Shown here one piece after another: positions 22,207 through 35,250 of a stretch of DNA of 64,000 bases. Below the pieces are notes generated by a model. The model did no database searches and was not told the DNA's origin. It saw only the letters and a program-made list of their open reading frames with translations. Numbering within the stretch: the stretch's first letter is position 1; every line of letters starts with the position of its first letter. The stretch comes from Paratinospora sagittata (taxonomy: Eukaryota > Streptophyta > Magnoliopsida > Ranunculales > Menispermaceae): the NCBI GenBank assembly GCA_035771175.1, contig CM069610.1, positions 23,588,501 to 23,652,500 of the forward strand, written 5' to 3'. The position numbers and the translations under genes are program-made.

Positions 22207-25200
22207 ACAGATAGCAGGCTATAGCAGATCGATATACACAAACCCGAGAGCTCGAGTTTTACGGACTTTCCGATAGCGTGTTATCGAGGCCTATATCGCG
22301 CTATTGCCCATTTTACTAAAAATGGAAAGGTCACGGCAACAGCTTTATAGCGAAGTACCAAAGGGGATAGCGCGGTATAGACAATTTTTCAGAATAACAA
22401 ATGTTTTGTTATAGAACCCTATCAGCGTGCCGTCAACACTGATAGTGCGCTAGTGCCTTCAGGAAAATCTTGGCAAATTGCTGGATATCCTTAGTTTTGT
22501 AAAATTAATATTTTGACACTCAAGAACCATTCCATTAACTCAAAACATATTGTATAAGATTAAAAACTTTTAAATAATTCAAAACTCATTGAAATTATGA
22601 TTAAAACCTTTCGGAAAACATTTTTTCAAAATGAAATACTATATCGAAGTGATTTTGAAGACTTTGCAGATTTCAGAGTTTTAGTGCTGAGATTGATCGA
22701 GAGGTTACCCTACACACCAAAGATCAAACTATTGCGTTACTTAGGCTTGAGATATGTCTCCATTCTTTTAGCTTGATCTTTGTAGACTTCGAAAGCTATT
22801 GTTTGATGTGTTTTTGATGCAAGACAATTGATGTGTTCTTTTTTGTTGTGTTATCTTACCGAGACCACTTCATATATACTTACACCTTAAAACAATGGAT
22901 AGCCTCTGCAAATCTAAGCACAAAAGGGATAAAATGAAGGACTTGCTGATCAACGACGTTATCATCAAGACAGATTGCAATTTTGATTCTATTCGAAGCT
23001 TGTTTTGACAAATGCAAGAATCAATACTTTCTCCTCTTGAAAAACTCTTTGGAAAGCTCAATCTAACTTGCAAAAATCGTGTGTGTTGTATTTTTAAAAA
23101 TCAGAGAATGAGTGTTTTATAAAATTAGAAGTTGCGGGTTAAAGGGCAAGAGAGAACAAAATGATTTGAATTCAAAACATTGTTTAATCTAAAGTTGTTT
23201 TGGGCGTGCGAGACAATGGGAATCATCTAGGTGTTAGTAGAGAATATTTCAATTAAGACAACCTGGAGAAATTGTATAAGGAATAGAAAAATCGAGCAAC
23301 CAGAAGTGCCCACATTTTTCTCGTTAGAAATATCAGATTTTTTTCACAGACGTGGATAGCGTGCTATTGGGTATCATGTTCTCAATTGACAGATAGCAGG
23401 CTATAGCAGATCGATATACACAAACCCGAGAGCTCGAGTTTTACGGACTTTCCGATAGCGTGTTATCGAGGCCTATATTGCGCTATTGCCCATTTTACTA
23501 AAAATGGAAAGGTCACGGCAACAGCTTTATAGCGAAGTATCAAAGGGGATAGCGCGGTATAGACAATTTTTCAGAATAACAAATGTTTTGTTATAGAACC
23601 CTATCAGCGTGCCGTCAACACTGATAGTGCGCTAGTGCCTTCAGGAAAATCTTGGCAAATTGCTGGATATCCTTAGTTTTGTAAAATTAATATTTTGACA
23701 CTCAAGAACCATTCCATTAACTCAAAACATATTGTATAAGATTAAAAACTTTTAAATAATTCAAAACTCATTGAAATTATGATTAAAACCTTTCGGAAAA
23801 CATTTTTTCAAAATGAAATACTATATCGAAGTGATTTTGAAGACTTTGCAGATTTCAGAGTTTTAGTGCTGAGATTGATCGAGAGGTTACCCTACACACC
23901 AAAGATCAAACTAATGCCTTACTTAGGCATGAGATATGACTTCGTTCTTTTAGCTTGATCTTTGTAGACTTCGAAAGCTATTGTTTGATGTGTTTTTGAT
24001 GCAAGACAATTGATGTGTTCTTTTTTGTTGTGTTATCTTACCGAGACCACTTCATATATACTTACACCTTAAAACAATGGATAGCCTCTGCAAATCTAAG
24101 CACAAAAGGGACAAAATGAAGGACTTGCTGATCAACGACGTTATCATCAAGACAGATTGCAATTTTGATTCTATTCGAAGCTTGTTTTGACAAATGCAAG
24201 AATCAATACTTTCTCCTCTTGAAAAACTCTTTGGAAAGCTCAATCTAACTTGCAAAAATCGTGTGTGTTGTATTTTTAAAAATCAGAGAATGAGTGTTTT
24301 ATAAAATTAGAAGTTGCGGGTTAAAGGGCAAGAGAGTACAAAATGATTTGAATTCAAAACATTGTTTAATCTAAAGTTGTTTTGGGCGTCCGAGACAATG
24401 GGAATCATCTAGGTGTTAGTAGAGAATATTTCAATTAAGACAACCTGGAGAAATTGTATAAGGAATAGAAAAATCGAGCAACCAGAAGTGCCCACATTTT
24501 TCTCGTTAGAAATATCAGATTTTTTTCACAGACGTGGATAGCGTGCTATTGGGTATCATGTTCTCAATTGACAGATAGCAGGCTATAGCAGATCGATATA
24601 CACAAACCCGAGAGCTCGAGTTTTACGGACTTTCCGATAGCGTGTTATCGAGGCCTATATTGCGCTATTGCCCATTTTACTAAAAATGGAAAGGTCACGG
24701 CAACAGCTTTATAGCGAAGTATCAAAGGGGATAGCGCGGTATAGACAATTTTTCAGAATAACAAATGTTTTGTTATAGAACCCTATCAGCGTGCCGTCAA
24801 CACTGATAGTGCGCTAGTGCCTTCAGGAAAATCTTGGCAAATTGCTGGATATCCTTAGTTTTGTAAAATTAATATTTTGACACTCAAGAACCATTCCATT
24901 AACTCAAAACATATTGTATAAGATTAAAAACTTTTAAATAATTCAAAACTCATTGAAATTATGATTAAAACCTTTCGGAAAACATTTTTTCAAAATGAAA
25001 TACTATATCGAAGTGATTTTGAAGACTTTGCAGATTTCAGAGTTTTAGTGCTGAGATTGATCGAGAGGTTACCCTACACACCAAAGATCAAACTAATGCC
25101 TTACTTAGGCATGAGATATGACTTCGTTCTTTTAGCTTGATCTTTGTAGACTTCGAAAGCTATTGTTTGATGTGTTTTTGATGCAAGACAATTGATGTGT

Positions 25201-28128
25201 TCTTTTTTGTTGTGTTATCTTACCGAGACCACTTCATATATACTTACACCTTAAAACAATGGATAGCCTCTGCAAATCTAAGCACAAAAGGGACAAAATG
25301 AAGGACTTGCTGATCAACGACGTTATCATCAAGACAGATTGCAATTTTGATTCTATTCGAAGCTTGTTTTGACAAATGCAAGAATCAATACTTTCTCCTC
25401 TTGAAAAACTCTTTGGAAAGCTCAATCTAACTTGCAAAAATCGTGTGTGTTGTATTTTTAAAAATCAGAGAATGAGTGTTTTATAAAATTAGAAGTTGCG
25501 GGTTAAAGGGCAAGAGAGAACAAAATGATTTGAATTCAAAACATTGTTTAATCTAAAGTTGTTTTGGGCGTGCGAGACAATGGGAATCATCTAGGTGTTA
25601 GTAGAGAATATTTCAATTAAGACAACCTGGAGAAATTGTATAAGGAATAGAAAAATCGAGCAACCAGAAGTGCCCACATTTTTCTCGTTAGAAATATCAG
25701 ATTTTTTTCACAGACGTGGATAGCGTGCTATTGGGTTGTGTATCATGTTCTCAATTGACAGATAGCAGGCTATAGCAGATTGATATACACAAACCCGAGA
25801 GCTCGAGTTTTACGGACTTTCCGATAGCGTGTTATCGAGGCCTATATCGCGCTATTGCCCATTTTACTAAAAATGGAAAGGTCACGGCAACAGCTTTATA
25901 GCGAAGTATCAAAGGGGATAGCGCGGTATAGACAATTTTTCAGAATAACAAATGTTTTGTTATAGAACGCTATCAGCGTGCCGTCAACACTGATAGTGCG
26001 CTAGTGCCTTCAGGAAAATCTTGGCAAATTGCTGGATATCCTTAGTTTTGTAAAATTAATATTTTGACACTCAAGAACCATTCCATTAACTCAAAACATA
26101 TTGTATAAGATTAAAAACTTTTAAATAATTCAAAACTCATTGAAATTATGATTAAAACCTTTCGGAAAACATTTTTTCAAAATGAAATACTATATCGAAG
26201 TGATTTTGAAGACTTTGCAGATTTCAGAGTTTTAGTGCTGAGATTGATCGAGAGGTTACCCTACACACCAAAGATCAAACTAATGCCTTACTTAGGCATG
26301 AGATATGACTTCGTTCTTTTAGCTTGATCTTTGTAGACTTCGAAAGCTATTGTTTGATGTGTTTTTGATGCAAGACAATTGATGTGTTCTTTTTTGTTGT
26401 GTTATCTTACCGAGACCACTTCATATATACTTACAGCTTAAAACAATGGATAGCCTCTGCAAATCTAAGCACAAAAGGGATAAAATGAAGGACTTGCTGA
26501 TCAACGACCTTATCATCAAGACAGATTGCAATTTTGATTCTATTCGAAGCTTGTTTTGACAAATGCAAGAATCAATACTTTCTTCTCTTGAAAAACTCTT
26601 TGGAAAGCTCAATCTAACTTGCAAAAATCGTGTGTGTTGTATTTTTGAAAATCAGAGAATGAGTGTTTTATAAAATTAGAAGTTGCGGGTTAAAGGGCAA
26701 GAGAGTACAAAATGATTTGAATTCAAAACATTGTTTAATCTAAAGTTGTTTTGGGCGTGCGAGACAATGGGAATCATCTAGGTGTTAGTAGAGAATATTT
26801 CAATTAAGACAACCTGGAGAAATTGTATAAGGAATAGAAAAATCGAGCAACCAGAAGTGCCCACATTTTTCTCGTTAGAAATATCAGATTTTTTTCACAG
26901 ACGTGGATAGCGTGCAATGGTTGTGTATCATGTTCTCAATTGACAGATAGCAGGCTATAGCAGATCGATATACACAAACCCGAGAGCTCGAGTTTTACGG
27001 ACTTTCCGATAGCGTGTTATCGAGGCCTATATCGCGCTATTGCCCATTTTACTAAAAATGGAAAGGTCACGGCAACAGCTTTATAGCGAAGTATCAAAGG
27101 GGATAGCGCGGTATAGACAATTTTTCAGAATATAAATTTTTTGTTATAGAACCCTATCAGCGTGCCGTCAACACTGATAGTGCGCTAGTGCCTTCAGGAA
27201 AATCTTGGCAAATTGCTGGATATCCTTAGTTTTGTAAAATTAATATTTTGACACTCAAGAACCATTCCATTAACTCAAAACATATTGTATAAGATTAAAA
27301 ACTTTTAAATAATTCAAAACTCATTGAAATTATGATTAAAACCTTTCGGAAAACATTTTTTCAAAATGAAATACTATATCGAAGTGATTTTGAAGACTTT
27401 GCAGATTTCAGAGTTTTAGTGCTGAGATTGATCGAGAGGTTACCCTACACACCAAAGATCAAACTATTGCGTTACTTAGGCATGAGATATGTCTTCGTTC
27501 TTTTAGCTTGATCTTTGTAGACTTCGAAAGCTATTGTTTGATGTGTTTTTGATGCAAGACAATTGATGTGTTCTTTTTTGTTGTGTTATCTTACCGAGAC
27601 CACTTCATATATACTTACAACTTAAAACAATGGATAGCCTCTGCAAATCTAAGCACAAAAGGGATAAAATGAAGGACTTGCTGATCAACGACGTTATCAT
27701 CAAGACAGATTGCAATTTTGATTCTATTCGAAGCTTGTTTTGACAAATGCAAGAATCAATACTTTCTCCTCTTGAAAAACTCTTTGGAAAGCTCAATCTA
27801 ACTTGCAAAAATCGTGTGTGTTGTATTTTTAAAAATCAGAGAATGAGTGTTTTATAAAATTAGAAGTTGCGGGTTAAAGGGCAAGAGAGTACAAAATGAT
27901 TTGAATTCAAAACATTGTTTAATCTAAAGTTGTTTTGGGCGTCCGAGACAATGGGAATCATCTAGGTGTTAGTAGAGAATATTTCAATTAAGACAACCTG
28001 GAGAAATTGTATAAGGAATAGAAAAATCGAGCAACCAGAAGTGCCCACATTTTTCTCGTTAGAAATATCAGATTTTTTTCACAGACGTGGATAGCGTGCT
28101 ATTGGGTTGTGTATCATGTTCTCAATTG
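22207..28128. repeat. Divergent pentameric block without the 76-bp deletion (5922 bp)
   Basis: Units start at 22207, 23389, 24571, 25758 and 26943, with lengths 1182, 1182, 1187, 1185 and 1186. The first four lengths match the other pentamers. The first three units share ACACCTTAAA, seen otherwise only in the recombinant unit at 12877. The second and third also share AAGGGACAAAATG. The fourth has GACCTTATC and CAATGGTTGTG but lacks the GCTTGGTC and AAGTGATAA variants of the other fourth-position units, and has a private GCAGATTGATA. This looks like an older or transitional version of the pentamer. Confidence 0.85.
26943..28128. repeat. Fifth-position unit without the deletion, 1186 bp
   Basis: By position and variants (ATTGCGTTAC, TTTTTAAAAATC, CTCCTCTTG) this is the counterpart of the 1111-bp units, but the 76-bp segment is present. 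It has a private one-base-shorter stretch near 27130-27141, reading AATATAAATTTTTTG where others read AATAACAAATGTTTTG. It shares GGGCGTCCGAG with the unit at 23389. Confidence 0.85.
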
Positions 28129-29315
28129 ACAGATAGCAGGCTATAGCAGATCGATATACACAAACCCGAGAGCTCGAGTTTTACGGACTTTCCGATAGGG
28201 TGTTATCGAGGCCTATATCGCGCTATTGCCCATTTTACTAAAAATGGAAAGGTCACGGCAACAGCTTTATAGCGAAGTATCAAAGGGGATAGCGCGGTAT
28301 AGACAATTTTTCAGAATAACAAATGTTTTGTTATAGAACCCTATCAGCGTGCCGTCAACACTGATAGTGCGCTAGTGCCTTCAGGAAAATCTTGGCAAAT
28401 TGCTGGATATCCTTAGTTTTGTAAAATTAATATTTTGACACTCAAGAACCATTCCATTAACTCAAAACATATTGTATAAGATTAAAAACTTTTAAATAAT
28501 TCAAAACTCATTGAAATTATGATTAAAACCTTTCGGAAAACATTTTTTCAAAATGAAATACTATATCGAAGTGATTTTGAAGACTTTGCAGATTTCAGAG
28601 TTTTAGTGCTGAGATTGATCGAGAGGTTACCCTACACACCAAAGATCAAACTATTGCGTTACTTAGGCATGAGATATGTCTTCGTTCTTTTAGCTTGATC
28701 TTTGTAGACTTCGAAAGCTATTGTTTGATGTGTTTTTGATGCAAGACAATTGATGTGTTCTTTTTTGTTGTGTTATCTTACCGAGACCACTTCATATATA
28801 CTTACAACTTAAAACAATGGATAGCCTCTGCAAATCTAAGCACAAAAGGGATAAAATGAAGGACTTGCTGATCAACGACGTTATCATCAAGACAGATTGC
28901 AATTTTGATTCTATTCGAAGCTTGTTTTGACAAATGCAAGAATCAATACTTTCTCCTCTTGAAAAACTCTTTGGAAAGCTCAATCTAACTTGCAAAAATC
29001 GTGTGTGTTGTATTTTTAAAAATCAGAGAATGAGTGTTTTATAAAATTAGAAGTTGCGGGTTAAAGGGCAAGAGAGTACAAAATGATTTGAATTCAAAAC
29101 ATTGTTTAATCTAAAGTTGTTTTGGGCGTGCGAGACAATGGGAATCATCTAGGTGTTAGTAGAGAATATTTCAATTAAGACAACCTGGAGAAATTGTATA
29201 AGGAATAGAAAAATCGAGCAACCAGAAGTGCCCACATTTTTCTCGTTAGAAATATCAGATTTTTTTCACAGACGTGGATAGCGTGCTATTGGGTTGTGTA
29301 TCATGTTCTCAATTG
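28129..29315. repeat. Single 1187-bp unit at the boundary of two array regimes
   Basis: This is the first unit of the uniform 1187-bp region. It has the ATTGCGTTAC and TATATCGCGC variants that dominate downstream. A private change gives CGATAGGGTGTTATCG (C to G) in the head and breaks one of the dyad sites. Confidence 0.85.
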
Positions 29316-32300
29316 ACAGATAGCAGGCTATAGCAGATCGATATACACAAACCCGAGAGCTCGAGTTTTACGGACTTTCCGATAGCGTGTTATCGAGGCC
29401 TATATCGCGCTATTGCCCATTTTACTAAAAATGGAAAGGTCACGGCAACAGCTTTATAGCGAAGTACCAAAGGGGATAGCGCGGTATAGACAATTTTTCA
29501 GAATAACAAATGTTTTGTTATAGAACGCTATCAGCGTGCCGTCAACACTGATAGTGCGCTAGTGCCTTCAGGAAAATCTTGGCAAATTGCTGGATATCCT
29601 TAGTTTTGTAAAATTAATATTTTGACACTCAAGAACCATTCCATTAACTCAAAACATATTGTATAAGATTAAAAACTTTTAAATAATTCAAAACTCATTG
29701 AAATTATGATTAAAACCTTTCGGAAAACATTTTTTCAAAATGAAATACTATATCGAAGTGATTTTGAAGACTTTGCAGATTTCAGAGTTTTAGTGCTGAG
29801 ATTGATCGAGAGGTTACCCTACACACCAAAGATCAAACTATTGCGTTACTTAGGCATGAGATATGTCTTCGTTCTTTTAGCTTGATCTTTGTAGACTTCG
29901 AAAGCTATTGTTTGATGTGTTTTTGATGCAAGACAATTGATGTGTTCTTTTTTGTTGTGTTATCTTACCGAGACCACTTCATATATACTTACAACTTAAA
30001 ACAATGGATAGCCTCTGCAAATCTAAGCACAAAAGGGATAAAATGAAGGACTTGCTGATCAACGACGTTATCATCAAGACAGATTGCAATTTTGATTCTA
30101 TTCGAAGCTTGTTTTGACAAATGCAAGAATCAATACTTTCTCCTCTTGAAAAACTCTTTGGAAAGCTCAATCTAACTTGCAAAAATCGTGTGTGTTGTAT
30201 TTTTAAAAATCAGAGAATGAGTGTTTTATAAAATTAGAAGTTGCGGGTTAAAGGGCAAGAGAGTACAAAATGATTTGAATTCAAAACATTGTTTAATCTA
30301 AAGTTGTTTTGGGCGTGCGAGACAATGGGAATCATCTAGGTGTTAGTAGAGAATATTTCAATTAAGACAACCTGGAGAAATTGTATAAGGAATAGAAAAA
30401 TCGAGCAACCAGAAGTGCCCACATTTTTCTCGTTAGAAATATCAGATTTTTTTCACAGACGTGGATAGCGTGCTATTGGGTTGTGTATCATGTTCTCAAT
30501 TGACAGATAGCAGGCTATAGCAGATCGATATACACAAACCCGAGAGCTCGAGTTTTACGGACTTTCCGATAGCGTGTTATCGAGGCCTATATCGCGCTAT
30601 TGCCCATTTTACTAAAAATGGAAAGGTCACGGCAACAGCTTTATAGCGAAGTACCAAAGGGGATAGCGCGGTATAGACAATTTTTCAGAATAACAAATGT
30701 TTTGTTATAGAACGCTATCAGCGTGCCGTCAACACTGATAGTGCGCTAGTGCCTTCAGGAAAATCTTGGCAAATTGCTGGATATCCTTAGTTTTGTAAAA
30801 TTAATATTTTGACACTCAAGAACCATTCCATTAACTCAAAACATATTGTATAAGATTAAAAACTTTTAAATAATTCAAAACTCATTGAAATTATGATTAA
30901 AACCTTTCGGAAAACATTTTTTCAAAATTAAATACTATATCGAAGTGATTTTGAAGACTTTGCAGATTTCAGAGTTTTAGTGCTGAGATTGATCGAGAGG
31001 TTACCCTACACACCAAAGATCAAACTATTGCGTTACTTAGGCATGAGATATGTCTTCGTTCTTTTAGCTTGATCTTTGTAGACTTCGAAAGCTATTGTTT
31101 GATGTGTTTTTGATGCAAGACAATTGATGTGTTCTTTTTTGTTGTGTTATCTTACCGAGACCACTTCATATATACTTACAACTTAAAACAATGGATAGCC
31201 TCTACAAATCTAAGCACAAAAGGGATAAAATGAAGGACTTGCTGATCAACGACGTTATCATCAAGACAGATTGCAATTTTGATTCTATTCGAAGCTTGTT
31301 TTGACAAATGCAAGAATCAATACTTTCTCCTCTTGAAAAACTCTTTGGAAAGCTCAATCTAACTTGCAAAAATCGTGTGTGTTGTATTTTTAAAAATCAG
31401 AGAATGAGTGTTTTATAAAATTAGAAGTTGCGGGTTAAAGGGCAAGAGAGTACAAAATGATTTGAATTCAAAACATTGTTTAATCTAAAGTTGTTTTGGG
31501 CGTGCGAGACAATGGGAATCATCTAGGTGTTAGTAGAGAATATTTCAATTAAGACAACCTGGAGAAATTGTATAAGGAATAGAAAAATCGAGCAACCAGA
31601 AGTGCCCACATTTTTCTCGTTAGAAATATCAGATTTTTTTCACAGACGTGGATAGCGTGCTATTGGGTTGTGTATCATGTTCTCAATTGACAGATAGCAG
31701 GCTATAGCAGATCGATATACACAAACCCGAGAGCTCGAGTTTTACGGACTTTCCGATAGCGTGTTATCGAGGCCTATATCGCGCTATTGCCCATTTTACT
31801 AAAAATGGAAAGGTCACGGCAACAGCTTTATAGCGAAGTACCAAAGGGGATAGCGCGGTATAGACAATTTTTCAGAATAACAAATGTTTTGTTATAGAAC
31901 GCTATCAGCGTGCCGTCAACACTGATAGTGCGCTAGTGCCTTCAGGAAAATCTTGGCAAATTGCTGGATATCCTTAGTTTTGTAAAATTAATATTTTGAC
32001 ACTCAAGAACCATTCCATTAACTCAAAACATATTGTATAAGATTAAAAACTTTTAAATAATTCAAAACTCATTGAAATTATGATTAAAACCTTTCGGAAA
32101 ACATTTTTTCAAAATGAAATACTATATCGAAGTGATTTTGAAGACTTTGCAGATTTCAGAGTTTTAGTGCTGAGATTGATCGAGAGGTTACCCTACACAC
32201 CAAAGATCAAACTATTGCGTTACTTAGGCATGAGATATGTCTTCGTTCTTTTAGCTTGATCTTTGTAGACTTCGAAAGCTATTGTTTGATGTGTTTTTGA

Positions 32301-35250
32301 TGCAAGACAATTGATGTGTTCTTTTTTGTTGTGTTATCTTACCGAGACCACTTCATATATACTTACAACTTAAAACAATGGATAGCCTCTGCAAATCTAA
32401 GCACAAAAGGGATAAAATGAAGGACTTGCTGATCAACGACGTTATCATCAAGACAGATTGCAATTTTGATTCTATTCGAAGCTTGTTTTGACAAATGCAA
32501 GAATCAATACTTTCTCCTCTTGAAAAACTCTTTGGAAAGCTCAATCTAACTTGCAAAAATCGTGTGTGTTGTATTTTTAAAAATCAGAGAATGAGTGTTT
32601 TATAAAATTAGAAGTTGCGGGTTAAAGGGCAAGAGAGTACAAAATGATTTGAATTCAAAACATTGTTTAATCTAAAGTTGTTTTGGGCGTGCGAGACAAT
32701 GGGAATCATCTAGGTGTTAGTAGAGAATATTTCAATTAAGACAACCTGGAGAAATTGTATAAGGAATAGAAAAATCGAGCAACCAGAAGTGCCCACATTT
32801 TTCTCGTTAGAAATATCAGATTTTTTTCACAGACGTGGATAGCGTGCTATTGGGTTGTGTATCATGTTCTCAATTGACAGATAGCAGGCTATAGCAGATC
32901 GATATACACAAACCCGAGAGCTCGAGTTTTACGGACTTTCCGATAGCGTGTTATCGAGGCCTATATCGCGCTATTGCCCATTTTACTAAAAATGGAAAGG
33001 TCACGGCAACAGCTTTATAGCGAAGTACCAAAGGGGATAGCGCGGTATAGACAATTTTTCAGAATAACAAATGTTTTGTTATAGAACGCTATCAGCGTGC
33101 CGTCAACACTGATAGTGCGCTAGTGCCTTCAGGAAAATCTTGGCAAATTGCTGGATATCCTTAGTTTTGTAAAATTAATATTTTGACACTCAAGAACCAT
33201 TCCATTAACTCAAAACATATTGTATAAGATTAAAAACTTTTAAATAATTCAAAACTCATTGAAATTATGATTAAAACCTTTCGGAAAACATTTTTTCAAA
33301 ATTAAATACTATATCGAAGTGATTTTGAAGACTTTGCAGATTTCAGAGTTTTAGTGCTGAGATTGATCGAGAGGTTACCCTACACACCAAAGATCAAACT
33401 ATTGCGTTACTTAGGCATGAGATATGTCTTCGTTCTTTTAGCTTGATCTTTGTAGACTTCGAAAGCTATTGTTTGATGTGTTTTTGATGCAAGACAATTG
33501 ATGTGTTCTTTTTTGTTGTGTTATCTTACCGAGACCACTTCATATATACTTACAACTTAAAACAATGGATAGCCTCTACAAATCTAAGCACAAAAGGGAT
33601 AAAATGAAGGACTTGCTGATCAACGACGTTATCATCAAGACAGATTGCAATTTTGATTCTATTCGAAGCTTGTTTTGACAAATGCAAGAATCAATACTTT
33701 CTCCTCTTGAAAAACTCTTTGGAAAGCTCAATCTAACTTGCAAAAATCGTGTGTGTTGTATTTTTAAAAATCAGAGAATGAGTGTTTTATAAAATTAGAA
33801 GTTGCGGGTTAAAGGGCAAGAGAGTACAAAATGATTTGAATTCAAAACATTGTTTAATCTAAAGTTGTTTTGGGCGTGCGAGACAATGGGAATCATCTAG
33901 GTGTTAGTAGAGAATATTTCAATTAAGACAACCTGGAGAAATTGTATAAGGAATAGAAAAATCGAGCAACCAGAAGTGCCCACATTTTTCTCGTTAGAAA
34001 TATCAGATTTTTTTCACAGACGTGGATAGCGTGCTATTGGGTTGTGTATCATGTTCTCAATTGACAGATAGCAGGCTATAGCAGATCGATATACACAAAC
34101 CCGAGAGCTCGAGTTTTACGGACTTTCCGATAGCGTGTTATCGAGGCCTATATCGCGCTATTGCCCATTTTACTAAAAATGGAAAGGTCACGGCAACAGC
34201 TTTATAGCGAAGTACCAAAGGGGATAGCGCGGTATAGACAATTTTTCAGAATAACAAATGTTTTGTTATAGAACGCTATCAGCGTGCCGTCAACACTGAT
34301 AGTGCGCTAGTGCCTTCAGGAAAATCTTGGCAAATTGCTGGATATCCTTAGTTTTGTAAAATTAATATTTTGACACTCAAGAACCATTCCATTAACTCAA
34401 AACATATTGTATAAGATTAAAAACTTTTAAATAATTCAAAACTCATTGAAATTATGATTAAAACCTTTCGGAAAACATTTTTTCAAAATGAAATACTATA
34501 TCGAAGTGATTTTGAAGACTTTGCAGATTTCAGAGTTTTAGTGCTGAGATTGATCGAGAGGTTACCCTACACACCAAAGATCAAACTATTGCGTTACTTA
34601 GGCATGAGATATGTCTTCGTTCTTTTAGCTTGATCTTTGTAGACTTCGAAAGCTATTGTTTGATGTGTTTTTGATGCAAGACAATTGATGTGTTCTTTTT
34701 TGTTGTGTTATCTTACCGAGACCACTTCATATATACTTACAACTTAAAACAATGGATAGCCTCTGCAAATCTAAGCACAAAAGGGATAAAATGAAGGACT
34801 TGCTGATCAACGACGTTATCATCAAGACAGATTGCAATTTTGATTCTATTCGAAGCTTGTTTTGACAAATGCAAGAATCAATACTTTCTCCTCTTGAAAA
34901 ACTCTTTGGAAAGCTCAATCTAACTTGCAAAAATCGTGTGTGTTGTATTTTTAAAAATCAGAGAATGAGTGTTTTATAAAATTAGAAGTTGCGGGTTAAA
35001 GGGCAAGAGAGTACAAAATGATTTGAATTCAAAACATTGTTTAATCTAAAGTTGTTTTGGGCGTGCGAGACAATGGGAATCATCTAGGTGTTAGTAGAGA
35101 ATATTTCAATTAAGACAACCTGGAGAAATTGTATAAGGAATAGAAAAATAGAGCAACCAGAAGTGCCCACATTTTTCTCGTTAGAAATATCAGATTTTTT
35201 TCACAGACGTGGATAGCGTGCTATTGGGTTGTGTATCATGTTCTCAATTG
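29316..35250. repeat. Dimeric higher-order repeat, 2374 bp, two and a half copies
   Basis: Units start at 29316, 30503, 31690, 32877 and 34064, all 1187 bp. The second and fourth share two changes absent from the first, third and fifth: CAAAATTAAATAC (G to T) and GCCTCTACAAATC (G to A). All five have GTACCAAAG and GAACGCTATC. The last has a private AAAAATAGAGCAACC near 35148. Alternation of two unit types at twice the monomer length defines the dimer. Confidence 0.9.
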
